64,000 nt of DNA. Source: Butyricicoccus pullicaecorum (GTDB lineage: Bacteria; Bacillota; Clostridia; Oscillospirales; Butyricicoccaceae). The translations under genes and the position numbers were made by a program. The stretch is from positions 31,306-95,305 of the forward strand of contig JAGZIN010000008.1 in the NCBI GenBank assembly GCA_018366195.1, written 5' to 3'. Of this stretch, positions 32,328 through 41,062 are shown in pieces. The notes below the pieces were generated by a model. It searched no databases. It saw nothing but the letters and a program-made list of their open reading frames with translations, and was not told the DNA's origin. Each line of letters begins with the position of its first letter. Positions within the stretch are counted from its first letter, which is position 1.

Positions 32328-33704
32328 TTAGTATTTATCCACGCAGGCACGCAGTACAGTCGCGGCGATTTCGCCCGCAACCGATGCGCCGCCACCGCCG
32401 TTTTCCACAAGAACGATAAACGCATAGGGGTGTGACGGTTCATCCAGAAAACCGGTGAACCATGCGTTGGGGCGTTTGCCGCCGCCTACCTCTGCCGTAC
32501 CAGACTTAGCGCCGACAGTAAGCTCTCGAAAACGCTCCTGACCATAGGTCTGTACAACATTATTCTTCAGCATGGCTTTGACGGTGGAAGCGGTTTCAGG
32601 TTCAATGAGCGTGTTCGTCTGCTTGGTAGAAGCCCATGATGAGGGCAGACCGGTGTCACGGCTGGTAACGCTGGCAATCAGCTGTGGAATTGCGGCGGTT
32701 CCTCCGTTTGCAATGGCACCCATAAAGGTCATCATGTTGGCAGGATTCACGGTGTCGGTATACTGTCCGACACCAGACCAGCCAAGCTGTCCTCGGTCTG
32801 CCTTGGATACATCGTATTTGCCGGCAGCGGTTTGAACCCCGCTGACAGACATACGGCTGGTCAATCCGGCTTTTTCCACGTAATGCGTCATGGTATCGCC
32901 GCCCATTTCGGCGGCAAGCTGCGCAAATACACCGTTGCAGGAGTTGGCAAAGGCAGACTGAATATCCATTTTGCCATGCGGTTTGGGGCAGGTGATGATA
33001 GAACCGCCGACTTCTGTTTCTCCGGTACAGCGAAATGAACGGCTTTTGAGGTCTGGTACGCTTTCCAGTGCAGCTGCCAGCGTGACGGTTTTGAAAATAG
33101 AGCCGGGCACCTGTGCAGAGGATAGAAAACGGTTGAGATAAACACCGTTAAACGCTTCGCTTTGCGTATCAGATGCACTGGGCGGATTCATGGGGTCAAA
33201 GGACGGTGTCGAAACCATGCAAAGGATTTCGCCTGTTTTATAGTTATAGACTCCGACAGTGCCCTGACGCCCGTCGAGCGCTTTGTAGGCGGTCACGTTC
33301 AGACCTGCATCTATGGTGAGTGCAAGCGTGTGACGGGAGCCGAGGGGAGAATAGCCGCCAGTAATCAGGTTATAGCCGGAAAGTTGGTCCGCAAAGGCGG
33401 TGAGTGCTCCGGTGCCGATGTTGCCCTGCGGGTCGCCCACGGCATGCAGCGTTGCCTTGCGCACCGTGGCATCTGGATAAAAGGTGCGCGCACCGTTTTG
33501 TACTTCGGTCAAAACATCGCCGTCACGGTCGGTGATGGTACCGCTTAACAGCTGTCCGCTGTTGCTGTACATGTGACGGTTGAAGGGATAGGACGCCCAA
33601 ACACTTGCCTGCGTTGCATATCGAAAGCAAAAGAGCCCCAAACCGGCAACGAGTGCCAGTGCAATCAGCAGACACAGCGCTGCCCGACGCTCAATCTTCC
33701 TCAT
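32328..33704 (-). CDS. Class B penicillin-binding protein (transpeptidase)
   Basis: A membrane-anchored peptidoglycan transpeptidase of 458 residues. It has an N-terminal TM helix (about 8-28), a short dimerisation region and a transpeptidase domain with S202xxK205 (PGSIFKT), S254-C-N256 and the KSGTAE box near residue 392. It is shorter than FtsI because the N-terminal domain is reduced, as in PbpA-type proteins paired with FtsW/RodA. Its start overlaps the FHA-FtsW gene by 14 bases, and GAGGAGG lies nine bases before the ATG. The partner is the SEDS glycosyltransferase encoded upstream, so together they make and cross-link glycan strands. Confidence 0.93.
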   Translation of the reverse strand: MRKIERRAALCLLIALALVAGLGLFCFRYATQASVWASYPFNRHMYSNSGQLLSGTITDRDGDVLTEVQNGARTFYPDATVRKATLHAVGDPQGNIGTGALTAFADQLSGYNLITGGYSPLGSRHTLALTIDAGLNVTAYKALDGRQGTVGVYNYKTGEILCMVSTPSFDPMNPPSASDTQSEAFNGVYLNRFLSSAQVPGSIFKTVTLAAALESVPDLKSRSFRCTGETEVGGSIITCPKPHGKMDIQSAFANSCNGVFAQLAAEMGGDTMTHYVEKAGLTSRMSVSGVQTAAGKYDVSKADRGQLGWSGVGQYTDTVNPANMMTFMGAIANGGTAAIPQLIASVTSRDTGLPSSWASTKQTNTLIEPETASTVKAMLKNNVVQTYGQERFRELTVGAKSGTAEVGGGKRPNAWFTGFLDEPSHPYAFIVLVENGGGGASVAGEIAATVLRACVDKY

Positions 33705-35484
33705 AATACGTTTCCTCCTCGTTTCTCAGCTCGCGCCGTGATGGCAGACGAATGGCAAAGCTGGCGTTTTGTCGGGTGTCGGAGGCCTTTAGGAAGGCGA
33801 GAAGTCCCCACGAAGCAAGCATAGAGGTGCCGCCGTTGGAAAGGAAGGGGAAGGTGACACCGGTGAGCGGAAGGATATCAACTGCACCGAATACGTTCAG
33901 ACAGGTCTGGAACACCATCAGGGAAGTTGCGGCACATGCTGCAATGGTATAGAAGCTGGAGCGTCCCGCACGGCAGGCGCGCACGGCAAAGACGGCAAGC
34001 GTTACAATGCAGAGCACAGCAAGCACAGCAATTACAAGTCCCCATTCCTCACAAATTTTACAGAATACCATATCGGTGTCAGCGGCGGTTACGCGAAGCC
34101 AGCCGTTGCCTGCGCCGACACCGACCAGTCCGCCCGAAGCTGCCGCCGTCAGGGAGTGGGTTTGCTGAAATCCAGCGCCGTAAACGTCCTCCCAGATATG
34201 CCCCCAGCTTGCAAAACGCCGCATGACATGGGGCTTGACAGAGAGCAGAACGAGCACACCAGCGCCGCAGCCGCCGCAGATGAGGGCGAGCGTTGTCCAG
34301 TCACCGGAGCGCAGAAAGGCAATGACGATAAAAGTCACAAAGAAGATGGCGGCTGCACCAAAATCGTTCATGAGTGCAAGACAGCCCAGACAGATGAGGG
34401 TCAGTGCCATAAACAGCCCTAGATTTTTCTTGCGGAACAGACGGTCAAGGGTGGCAGCGCCTGCAAAGATATAACAGATTTTGGCAAGCTCCGAGGGTTG
34501 GAGAGACATACCGCCAAAGGTAATCCAGTTTTTGGCGCCGCCGTCCGCACTGCCGAACACAAGGGTGGCAGCGAGCAGCAGAACCGCAATGACTGCCATA
34601 GGACGGCGCAGCAGATTGGCACGCCGCAGGTCACGCAGGAACCAACCCAGAATCAGAAATCCAATGAGTCCCAGCACAATAGAAATGAATTGCTTGGGGA
34701 CTGAGGAGGGCGCAAAGGACGCCGTAACAGCAAGACTGAGCGTGCAGAGGAAAAATGCAATGATTTCCATTTCGAAACCGACACGGCGAAATGCACGCAG
34801 GGTCAGGCAATAGACCCACATGAGCGCGGTCATGCCGACAAAGATGAGCGGCAGTGCAGGGTGGGCTTTGTCTCCGGTGGAGAGAATGAGCTGGATACAG
34901 GTGAGAATCTGGAAAAAGGTCATGAGAATGAGCAGGCCCCAAGGCGAAACCGGTCTGTCCTGACGGGCGCGGCGCGTCATACGCGCCTGCTTTTCCTCGG
35001 GGGAAACCGGCTCCAAGCGTGCGGTGATATCTGCAAAGGAAATGGAATCACCAAAGTGTACGGCAAGCGGCTCCTCCGCGGGAACGGTGCGATTGCGTAC
35101 ATAGGTGCCCGAGGTGGAGCCTAAATCATAGACCTTCCAAGTATCATCGGGCTGGCGAATCAGAGCCGCATGGGTACGTGAAATTGTGGGGTTGTCAATC
35201 ATCACATCGGCAGTTTTTTGCCGTCCGATGATATTTTCCCAGTGGGTCAGCGGAACACGCTGGTCGCCGGGAAAATTGAGATACGCCCAGACCTCTGCGG
35301 TGTGCTTGACCGAAAGCAGAGAACGAATGGCAGATACCAGAATCAAAAGACCAAGGACAGGCAGCACAAAACGCACGACCGTTGTATACCAGACACCGAC
35401 AAGCGGTGCCTGCTGTACAAGACCGTATAACCCGTCCATACCGGCTTGCAAGGCTTCATGCAGTCCAGTGAAAAATTCAGACAA
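33691..35484 (-). CDS. SEDS-family (FtsW/RodA/SpoVE) protein with N-terminal FHA domain
   Basis: A 597-residue membrane protein. One TM helix (about 35-58) precedes an FHA phosphothreonine-binding domain (about 84-150) with conserved IIGR, ISRTHAAL and GSTSGTYVRN. The rest has about ten helices of the SEDS polymerase fold, including GGAKNWITFGGMSLQPSELAKI (about 320-341) and LPLTGVTFPFLSNGGTSML near the end. It polymerises lipid II glycan together with the overlapping class B PBP. The FHA domain implies control by a Ser/Thr kinase such as PrkC. The start is TTG with GGGAGG nine bases upstream; promoter TTTACG-17-TATAAT at 35530-35558. Confidence 0.92.
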   Translation of the reverse strand: MSEFFTGLHEALQAGMDGLYGLVQQAPLVGVWYTTVVRFVLPVLGLLILVSAIRSLLSVKHTAEVWAYLNFPGDQRVPLTHWENIIGRQKTADVMIDNPTISRTHAALIRQPDDTWKVYDLGSTSGTYVRNRTVPAEEPLAVHFGDSISFADITARLEPVSPEEKQARMTRRARQDRPVSPWGLLILMTFFQILTCIQLILSTGDKAHPALPLIFVGMTALMWVYCLTLRAFRRVGFEMEIIAFFLCTLSLAVTASFAPSSVPKQFISIVLGLIGFLILGWFLRDLRRANLLRRPMAVIAVLLLAATLVFGSADGGAKNWITFGGMSLQPSELAKICYIFAGAATLDRLFRKKNLGLFMALTLICLGCLALMNDFGAAAIFFVTFIVIAFLRSGDWTTLALICGGCGAGVLVLLSVKPHVMRRFASWGHIWEDVYGAGFQQTHSLTAAASGGLVGVGAGNGWLRVTAADTDMVFCKICEEWGLVIAVLAVLCIVTLAVFAVRACRAGRSSFYTIAACAATSLMVFQTCLNVFGAVDILPLTGVTFPFLSNGGTSMLASWGLLAFLKASDTRQNASFAIRLPSRRELRNEEETYYEED

Positions 35485-35529
35485 TCGAAGATTCCTCCCT
35501 TCGAGCGGGGTGATGGGTATTGATATATC

Positions 35530-35558
35530 ATTATAGCACAGGGATTTGAAAGCGTAAA
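35530..35558 (-). promoter_or_regulatory. Promoter of the FHA-FtsW/PBP operon
   Basis: On the minus strand TTTACG (35558-35553), 17 bases and TATAAT (35535-35530), 46 bases before the TTG start. Confidence 0.68.
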
Positions 35559-35657
35559 CTGTGATTTTGCAACAGAAAACAAGCCCATACAGGAAATCAC
35601 ATGAAAAAATATGGGGGGAATCCCGCGAAAAATGAGGAAAAGATGATAAAATTTTTG

Positions 35658-35685
35658 TTGCAATCTGGGTGAAATGTGCTATCCT
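35658..35685 (+). promoter_or_regulatory. Promoter of the second MATE gene
   Basis: TTGCAA (35658-35663), a 16-base spacer and TATCCT (35680-35685), with the start codon 31 bases downstream. Confidence 0.5.
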
Positions 35686-35715
35686 TTGAGTAGTATTATT
35701 TTGGGGGGATAGATT

Positions 35716-37083
35716 ATGAATCGTATGCTGCGGGACAAGCGCTTTTATCAGATGTTTCTGGCTTTGACAGCCTCGCTGGCGTTACAGAATTTATTGACCT
35801 ATTCGGTCAATCTGGCGGATAATATTATGCTTGGGCGCTTCTCACAAGATGCGCTGTCTGGCGCATCGCTTTGCAATCAGCTGCAATTTTTTCTGCAAAT
35901 GCTGGTACAGGGCGTTGGAGAAGGCGTGGTGGTTCTGGGGGCACGGTATTGGGGAAAAAATGAATTAAAGCCCGTGCCGCACGTGATTGGCGCAGGGCTT
36001 CGCTTTGGTGTGGGCATTGCGGCGGTCATGTTTGTCGGGGCGCTCCTGTTTCCGGAACAAATCGTGCGTATGATGAGCAATGACGAAGCGGTGATTGCAG
36101 AGGCGGTCGCGTATCTGCGTATCATCTGCTATACCTATGTCATTTTTGCCCTGACGAACATGCTGACGGTGTCTCTGCGCACCATTGGCATTGTGAAGCT
36201 GGGATATCTGATTTCGGCATCTACTCTGTGTATCAATATTTGTCTCAACTATGTTTTGATTTATGGGCATTTCGGTGCGCCGGCGCTGGGGATTCGCGGC
36301 GCGGCAATCGCAACGCTGATTTCACGTATTGTGGAACTGCTCATTGTCATCTGGTATCTGTGGAGACGGGAGCATACCCTGCGGCTCAATGTGCGCAAGC
36401 TTGTGCACATTGATACCAGCTATATGCAGGATTATATCCGAGTGTCACTGCCTGTTTTGATTACACAGGCACTGTGGGGATTTTCTTCCGTTGTACAAAC
36501 CGCGATTCTGGGAAATATGGAGAATTCAGCGCTGGTTTTGCCAGCAAACTCGATTTCGGTCCTGGTCTTCCAGATTCTATCGGTTGTGGGATATGGTGCC
36601 GCCAGTGCTGCTGCGATTTTAACCGGCAGAACCTTGGGAGAAGGAAAAGAGGAAAAAATACAGCAAACGACCTTTACCTTTCAGGTGATTTTCTGCATCA
36701 TTGGCGTGTGCACAGGACTCGTCATTTTTCTATCTCGAGGACCAGTGCTGATGATTTATGATACACTGACGCCGGAAGCTGCCAAGCTGACCAGTCAGTT
36801 CATTGCGGTTTTGGCAATGACCTCTGTGGGGACATGTTACCAGATGGCGGCAGACTGCGGCATTTTGCGCGCGGGAGGGGATACAAAATTTGCCATGTGG
36901 AATAATATGGTGTTTACGTGGCTCATTTGCCTGCCTGCGGCAGCACTCTCTGCATTTGTCTTTCACCTTTCGCCGGTGGTGGTGTTCTTCTGCCTGAAAA
37001 TGGACCAGATTGGAAAATGTCCGGTTATTTTTCTGCGCGTGCGCTCGGGCAAGTGGAGGAAGCAAATCACACGGAATGGATAG
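35716..37083 (+). CDS. MATE family efflux transporter
   Basis: A 455-residue twelve-helix cation-coupled exporter. It shows SLALQNLLTYSVNLADNIMLGRFS (about 19-42), the MatE start, then a second half beginning near RVSLPVLITQALWGFSS. The C terminus FFCLKMDQIGKCPVIFLRV is typical of a clostridial MATE subgroup, so the gene is complete. GGGGGG lies seven bases before the ATG. It is monocistronic and divergent from the FHA-FtsW operon. The repeat array begins 14 bases past its stop. The substrate is not predictable; it is not a close copy of the MATE protein at 5499-6797. Confidence 0.9.
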   Translation: MNRMLRDKRFYQMFLALTASLALQNLLTYSVNLADNIMLGRFSQDALSGASLCNQLQFFLQMLVQGVGEGVVVLGARYWGKNELKPVPHVIGAGLRFGVGIAAVMFVGALLFPEQIVRMMSNDEAVIAEAVAYLRIICYTYVIFALTNMLTVSLRTIGIVKLGYLISASTLCINICLNYVLIYGHFGAPALGIRGAAIATLISRIVELLIVIWYLWRREHTLRLNVRKLVHIDTSYMQDYIRVSLPVLITQALWGFSSVVQTAILGNMENSALVLPANSISVLVFQILSVVGYGAASAAAILTGRTLGEGKEEKIQQTTFTFQVIFCIIGVCTGLVIFLSRGPVLMIYDTLTPEAAKLTSQFIAVLAMTSVGTCYQMAADCGILRAGGDTKFAMWNNMVFTWLICLPAAALSAFVFHLSPVVVFFCLKMDQIGKCPVIFLRVRSGKWRKQITRNG

Positions 37084-37097
37084 AATTGGGAAACACA

Positions 37098-37396
37098 ACG
37101 GCGGTTGCAGCATGGCGCTGGCAAGTGGTGAGAGCCGCCTGCGATTGCTTGAAATTGAAATGGGAATGAAGGGTTTTGAGGTGTGCATGGCGGAGAGCGG
37201 GGATTTGCTTTTCTGCGGAAAAGCCACGGCGGTTGCAGCATGGCGCTGGCAAGTGGTGAGAGCCGCCTGCGATTGCTTGAAATTGAAATGGGAATGAAGG
37301 GTTTTGAGGTGTGCATGACGGAGAGCGAGGATTTGCTTTTCTGCGGAAAAGCCACGGCGGTTGCAGCATGCCACTGGCATGCTGCCAAGAGCCGCC
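37098..37396. repeat. 128-bp tandem repeats with tRNA-Ser 3'-end-like segments
   Basis: Copy 1 is 37098-37225, copy 2 is 37226-37353 (two or so substitutions), and a third copy is truncated and diverges after 37371. Each full copy holds a 20-base segment (37188-37207, 37316-37335) that nearly equals the 3' end of the tRNA-Ser at 37462-37551, including the CCA complement. The third copy forms a near-perfect hairpin (GCAGCATGCCA/TGGCATGCTGC inside GGCGG/CCGCC). No convincing protein is encoded. This fills the 378-base gap between the MATE gene and the tRNAs, apart from the tRNA terminator. Confidence 0.88.
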
Positions 37397-37422
37397 TTTC
37401 AAATCCCTCGCTCATACGACGA

Positions 37423-37462
37423 CAAGAAAAAGACCGGAAATCAATGATTTCCGGTCTTTTTT
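37423..37462 (-). terminator. Terminator of the tRNA-Ser operon
   Basis: AAAAGACCGGAAATCA pairs with TGATTTCCGGTCTTTT with almost no loop. On the minus strand it follows the tRNA CCA end directly and is succeeded by a T-run. Confidence 0.88.
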
Positions 37463-37551
37463 GGCGGAGAGCGAGGGATTTGAACCCTCGCGACACTTTC
37501 GCGCCCTACTCCCTTAGCAGGGGAGCCCCTTCACCACTTGGGTAGCTCTCC
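37462..37551 (-). tRNA. tRNA-Ser (GCT anticodon)
   Basis: A 90-base class II tRNA. The acceptor GGAGAGC pairs with GCTCTCC, followed by G and an encoded CCA. The anticodon stem is CTCCC/GGGAG with loop CTGCTAA, giving anticodon GCT, which reads AGC and AGU. A long variable arm and a T-arm GAGGG-TTCAAAT-CCCTC fit serine tRNA. It is cotranscribed after the tRNA-Ser at 37600-37688. Confidence 0.96.
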
Positions 37552-37599
37552 AAAAAAATAGATTGTGTGGTCTTTTGCCTGAGCACCGCCAAACGAAAA

Positions 37600-37688
37600 T
37601 GGCGGAGAGGGTGGGATTCGAACCCACGCGCCCTTTCGGACAAACGGTTTTCAAGACCGCCTCGTTATGACCACTTCGATACCTCTCC
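37600..37688 (-). tRNA. tRNA-Ser (TGA anticodon)
   Basis: An 89-base class II tRNA. The acceptor GGAGAGG pairs with CCTCTCC, then G and an encoded CCA. Anticodon loop CTTGAAA gives TGA, reading UCA and by wobble UCG. It has a long variable arm and T-arm GTGGG-TTCGAAT-CCCAC. It is the first gene of a two-tRNA operon with a consensus promoter at 37716-37744. Confidence 0.96.
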
Positions 37689-37715
37689 GTATCATGTGCC
37701 CGATAAGCAGTTATT

Positions 37716-37744
37716 ATTCTATCATGTGAAAGCATCGTTGTCAA
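37716..37744 (-). promoter_or_regulatory. Promoter of the tRNA-Ser operon
   Basis: On the minus strand TTGACA (37744-37739), 17 bases and TAGAAT (37721-37716), 28 bases before the first tRNA. Confidence 0.82.
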
Positions 37745-37893
37745 CAGTTTTTTTGAAAATAGATGGCAGACCGTTTGAAATACAGGTGAGCATGGATATC
37801 TTAATAAAATCTTAATGATTTTGCTACTAGGATTTTAAGAAATATTATGCGACAATAAATACAGAAAAAATGTTTGGATAGGATAGTTTGCTT

Positions 37894-38598
37894 ATGTATC
37901 AGATTCTAGTTTGTGACGATGAACGGGATATTGTCAATGCGCTGACGATTTATTTATCGGCTGCGGGCTATCGGGTGCTCCCTGCCTATACGGGGCGTGA
38001 AGCGCTGAAAATTGTGTCCGAACAGACCGTGCATCTTGTAATTATGGATATCATGATGCCGGAAATGGACGGTATTTCCGCGACCACACATCTGCGGGAG
38101 GTGTCCAATATTCCCATTATTCTGCTCACGGCGAAAGGGGAGGACACCGACAAGGTGCTGGGGCTGACGATTGGTGCAGATGATTATGTGACAAAGCCGT
38201 TCAATCCGATGGAGGTTGTGGCGCGGGTGAAGTCGCAGCTTCGGCGCTATACACGGCTTGGAAGCATCAAGCAGGAGGAGGAAAATACAATTACGATTGG
38301 TGGGGTCACGCTGAACGATGAGCGAAAGAGTGTGTTTGTAGATGGTGACCCTGTGACGCTTACGCCAACGGAATATAGCATTTTAAGGCTTTTGATGTCC
38401 AATCCCAATCAGGTGTTTTCCAGCGCACAAATCTATGCAGCGGTATGGAAAGAGGCTGCTTACGGAAGCGATTCCACAGTGGCAGTTCATATCCGGCATC
38501 TGCGCGGAAAAATCGAAATTGAACCAGCCGACCCGCGTTATATCAAGGTGGTATGGGGACAGGGATATAAATTTGAATCGGGAGGGAAACAGATATGA
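37894..38598 (+). CDS. OmpR-family response regulator (VanR-like)
   Basis: A 234-residue response regulator. The receiver has acidic residues D8-D9, phosphoacceptor D52 in IMDIMMPEMDG, and Lys in VTKPFNPMEVVARV. The winged-helix domain (about 135-230) has LTPTEYSILRLLM and ends VWGQGYKFE. The ATG at 37894 is favoured over TTG 37888 on family alignment, though the ribosome site (AGGATAG) is weak. Its stop overlaps the kinase start as ATGA, so they are coupled. The regulon is unknown. Confidence 0.95.
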   Translation: MYQILVCDDERDIVNALTIYLSAAGYRVLPAYTGREALKIVSEQTVHLVIMDIMMPEMDGISATTHLREVSNIPIILLTAKGEDTDKVLGLTIGADDYVTKPFNPMEVVARVKSQLRRYTRLGSIKQEEENTITIGGVTLNDERKSVFVDGDPVTLTPTEYSILRLLMSNPNQVFSSAQIYAAVWKEAAYGSDSTVAVHIRHLRGKIEIEPADPRYIKVVWGQGYKFESGGKQI

Positions 38599-40910
38599 AA
38601 CCAAGAAAATGGTGTGCGGCGTGGGTTAAGATTCTTTTCAGTGTGATTGCACTGTCCTCCATGACTGCTGCAAGTGTGACAGGAGCGTTTGTGCTTTTAT
38701 ATGGAGTGGAAATGCGTGGCTTGAACGGGCGCCCGTTTGCAGAAAGTGCTGTGGCGGAATCGCTGACCCGCAAGGGAGCCGGCTACCGGACACAGATGGA
38801 GGTGGCTCCGGAAATCCAGAACGATGAGGGAAGCATTCAGTCCTATATCACAGCAAACAACCAGACCATGGTGGATATTTATACCTATTATCGGTACTTA
38901 AACACACCCATTCAAAATGGGACGCGCTCGCAGACACCGGAATATTACCAGATGCTCTATCAGAATACCAACATTCGTGCGCGGGTGATTTTGGTGGACG
39001 CACAGGGAAATTATGTGATGACTATGTGCAATTTAGGAGAGCCATGGGACGAAAATACCATTTTGGTTGACCGTATGACCAGCGTACATCTTCAAAATTC
39101 AGCATGGATAGAAATTGGATTTGACCGGACATTCGCGGTTCCAGATGACCCGCTGGCGCGTCAGGCGCGTGTTTATCAGATGTTTGTTCAAAATCGCACC
39201 TTGTTTTTGATTGTGCTGGCTGTCAGCACCGTGCTGTTTGTCCTGTCGGTTTTGTTCCTGCTTTTGGCAGCGGGACACCGAAAAGCGGATACCGAAATTC
39301 ATCTGCGGTTCTTTGACCATTGGGGCTTTGCCTTGCTTGCGATTCCCCTGTTTACGGCGATTGCGATATGTCTCAGCTTGGTCAGCGAACAGTTTTATTC
39401 CTATCAGATGTTTATCGACCCTTCCTATTCGCCGCAGATGACATGGAGCATACAGACTGGCTGCTTCCTCATTGCAGCCATGCTGTGGCTGAGCGCAGGA
39501 CTGTTCGTTTTTGGATTGCGTACCGTGGTGGTGCGTGTCAAAGCGCATCGGTTTTGGAGTACAACCCTTTGCTATTATGTGTTGAACCCCCTTTGGGAGT
39601 GGGTCACGAAAAGGCGCAGCCGAACGCCGCAGGAAACACAGCCGCTGGTTACAGAAAAGGCGGAGGGACTGGCAGGTGTGAACACAGGCTTCTCTGTGGA
39701 CGGAGAGAAAATACAGGCAACGGTACAGGATTTTGCTCATAAAACACAGGATACCGTACAGGAGCTTGCGCAAAAGACACAGGGCGCGATGCACAAAGCC
39801 GTTCAAAAAGCAAAGGCGTTTGAGTGGAACGGCTCACGTTTGCAGAGGCTGCTCTCGAAGATACGCGATGAATTGTGCCGTGTTGGAGCAGCTTTGTGCA
39901 AAGTCCTTTCCCGACTGGATATCATGGGGCTTGGCATGGTGCTCGGCAGCTGTGTGGTTTTCGTCTATCTGTTTTCGAATGTATTTTACTGGCTCGAGGA
40001 TCGCCTGCTGTTTATGACCGTATTTTCGGCTTTGGTGCTTGCGGGTCTGTTTTGGATTCTGCGGCAGGTCGTGCGCTTGCAGGAGGGCATCAAAAGGCTT
40101 GCAGAGGGAGACCTGACCTATAAGATGGATACCAAGCATCTGCACGGACCATTCCGCATATATGCCCACGATTTGAACCGCATTTCAGCGGGCATGACCG
40201 TTGAGGTGGAGCGCCGTATGAAAAGCGAGCACCTGAAAACCGAGCTGCTGACCAATGTCAGTCATGATATCAAAACGCCTTTGACCTCCATCATCAACTA
40301 TGTAGACCTGCTCAAAAATCAGGATATTGCATCAGAGGACGCAAAGAGTTATGTCGAGGTACTGGACCGCCAGTCGCATCGGCTGAAAAAGCTGCTGGAA
40401 GACCTCATAGAAGCGTCAAAGGCGGCAACGGGCAATATTACCGCCGAGCTTGCCCCAACCGATGCGGCAGAGCTGCTGCGGCAGGCAGAGGGGGAGTATA
40501 ACGAGCGGCTCAGGGAACAGAAGCTGATTCCTGTCTTGCGCATTGACGCAGAGACCTGTTCTATTTTGGCAGACGGACGCCTGCTGTGGCGTGTTTTTGA
40601 TAATTTGCTTGGCAATATTGTGAAATATGCAATGCCGGGAACACGGGTATATCTGGAACTGTCGCACAGGAGTGACCGCTGTGTCATTACCATTCGAAAT
40701 ATCTCAAAAGATGAATTGGGCATTGAAGCAGAGGAGCTGATGGAACGTTTTGTACGCGGCGATGCTGCCCGTGCGACCGAGGGCAGCGGGCTGGGGTTAT
40801 CCATTGCACGCAGTCTGACCGAGTGCATGAAGGGCGGCTTTGATTTGGTGCTCGATGGCGACTTGTTTAAGGTCATTCTGGATTTTCCGCTCGTATCCGC
40901 AAATCAATAG
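38595..40910 (+). CDS. Large multi-helix sensor histidine kinase
   Basis: A 771-residue kinase paired with the regulator upstream. The first TM (about 13-38) is followed by an extracellular domain (about 40-200) and TMs at about 202-225, 243-263 and 288-308. A cytosolic or loop segment (about 340-440) is rich in amphipathic helices with the repeat pattern QDFAHKTQDTVQELAQKTQG, and two more TMs follow (about 446-466, 471-489). HAMP, HisKA with H557 in TNVSHDIKTPLTS, and an ATPase domain with N-box NLLGNIVKY and G2-box GSGLGLSIA come next. The G1 DxGxG motif is not evident. Six TMs and the internal amphipathic insert are more than usual for VanS-type kinases. Confidence 0.9.
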   Translation: MKPRKWCAAWVKILFSVIALSSMTAASVTGAFVLLYGVEMRGLNGRPFAESAVAESLTRKGAGYRTQMEVAPEIQNDEGSIQSYITANNQTMVDIYTYYRYLNTPIQNGTRSQTPEYYQMLYQNTNIRARVILVDAQGNYVMTMCNLGEPWDENTILVDRMTSVHLQNSAWIEIGFDRTFAVPDDPLARQARVYQMFVQNRTLFLIVLAVSTVLFVLSVLFLLLAAGHRKADTEIHLRFFDHWGFALLAIPLFTAIAICLSLVSEQFYSYQMFIDPSYSPQMTWSIQTGCFLIAAMLWLSAGLFVFGLRTVVVRVKAHRFWSTTLCYYVLNPLWEWVTKRRSRTPQETQPLVTEKAEGLAGVNTGFSVDGEKIQATVQDFAHKTQDTVQELAQKTQGAMHKAVQKAKAFEWNGSRLQRLLSKIRDELCRVGAALCKVLSRLDIMGLGMVLGSCVVFVYLFSNVFYWLEDRLLFMTVFSALVLAGLFWILRQVVRLQEGIKRLAEGDLTYKMDTKHLHGPFRIYAHDLNRISAGMTVEVERRMKSEHLKTELLTNVSHDIKTPLTSIINYVDLLKNQDIASEDAKSYVEVLDRQSHRLKKLLEDLIEASKAATGNITAELAPTDAAELLRQAEGEYNERLREQKLIPVLRIDAETCSILADGRLLWRVFDNLLGNIVKYAMPGTRVYLELSHRSDRCVITIRNISKDELGIEAEELMERFVRGDAARATEGSGLGLSIARSLTECMKGGFDLVLDGDLFKVILDFPLVSANQ

Positions 40911-40915
40911 GCTGT

Positions 40916-40955
40916 AAACAGCACCATCGGACGATAGTTCCATGGTGCTGTTTTG
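40916..40955 (+). terminator. Terminator after the kinase gene
   Basis: AAACAGCACCAT pairs with ATGGTGCTGTTTT around a 14-base loop; the T-run is part of the right arm. Confidence 0.8.
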
Positions 40956-41062
40956 CATATTCTCCTGTGATTCGTGCAGATTCTTTGAGGGTATGAGAAC
41001 TCGAATTTCATTCGGTTGGCAAAAAATAATTTCTGTGATATGCTTTGTCTGAGGTGATGACA

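Noticed and set aside
37098..37353. 128-bp repeats as a CRISPR array
   Set aside because: Unit too long, no variable spacers, only two full copies.
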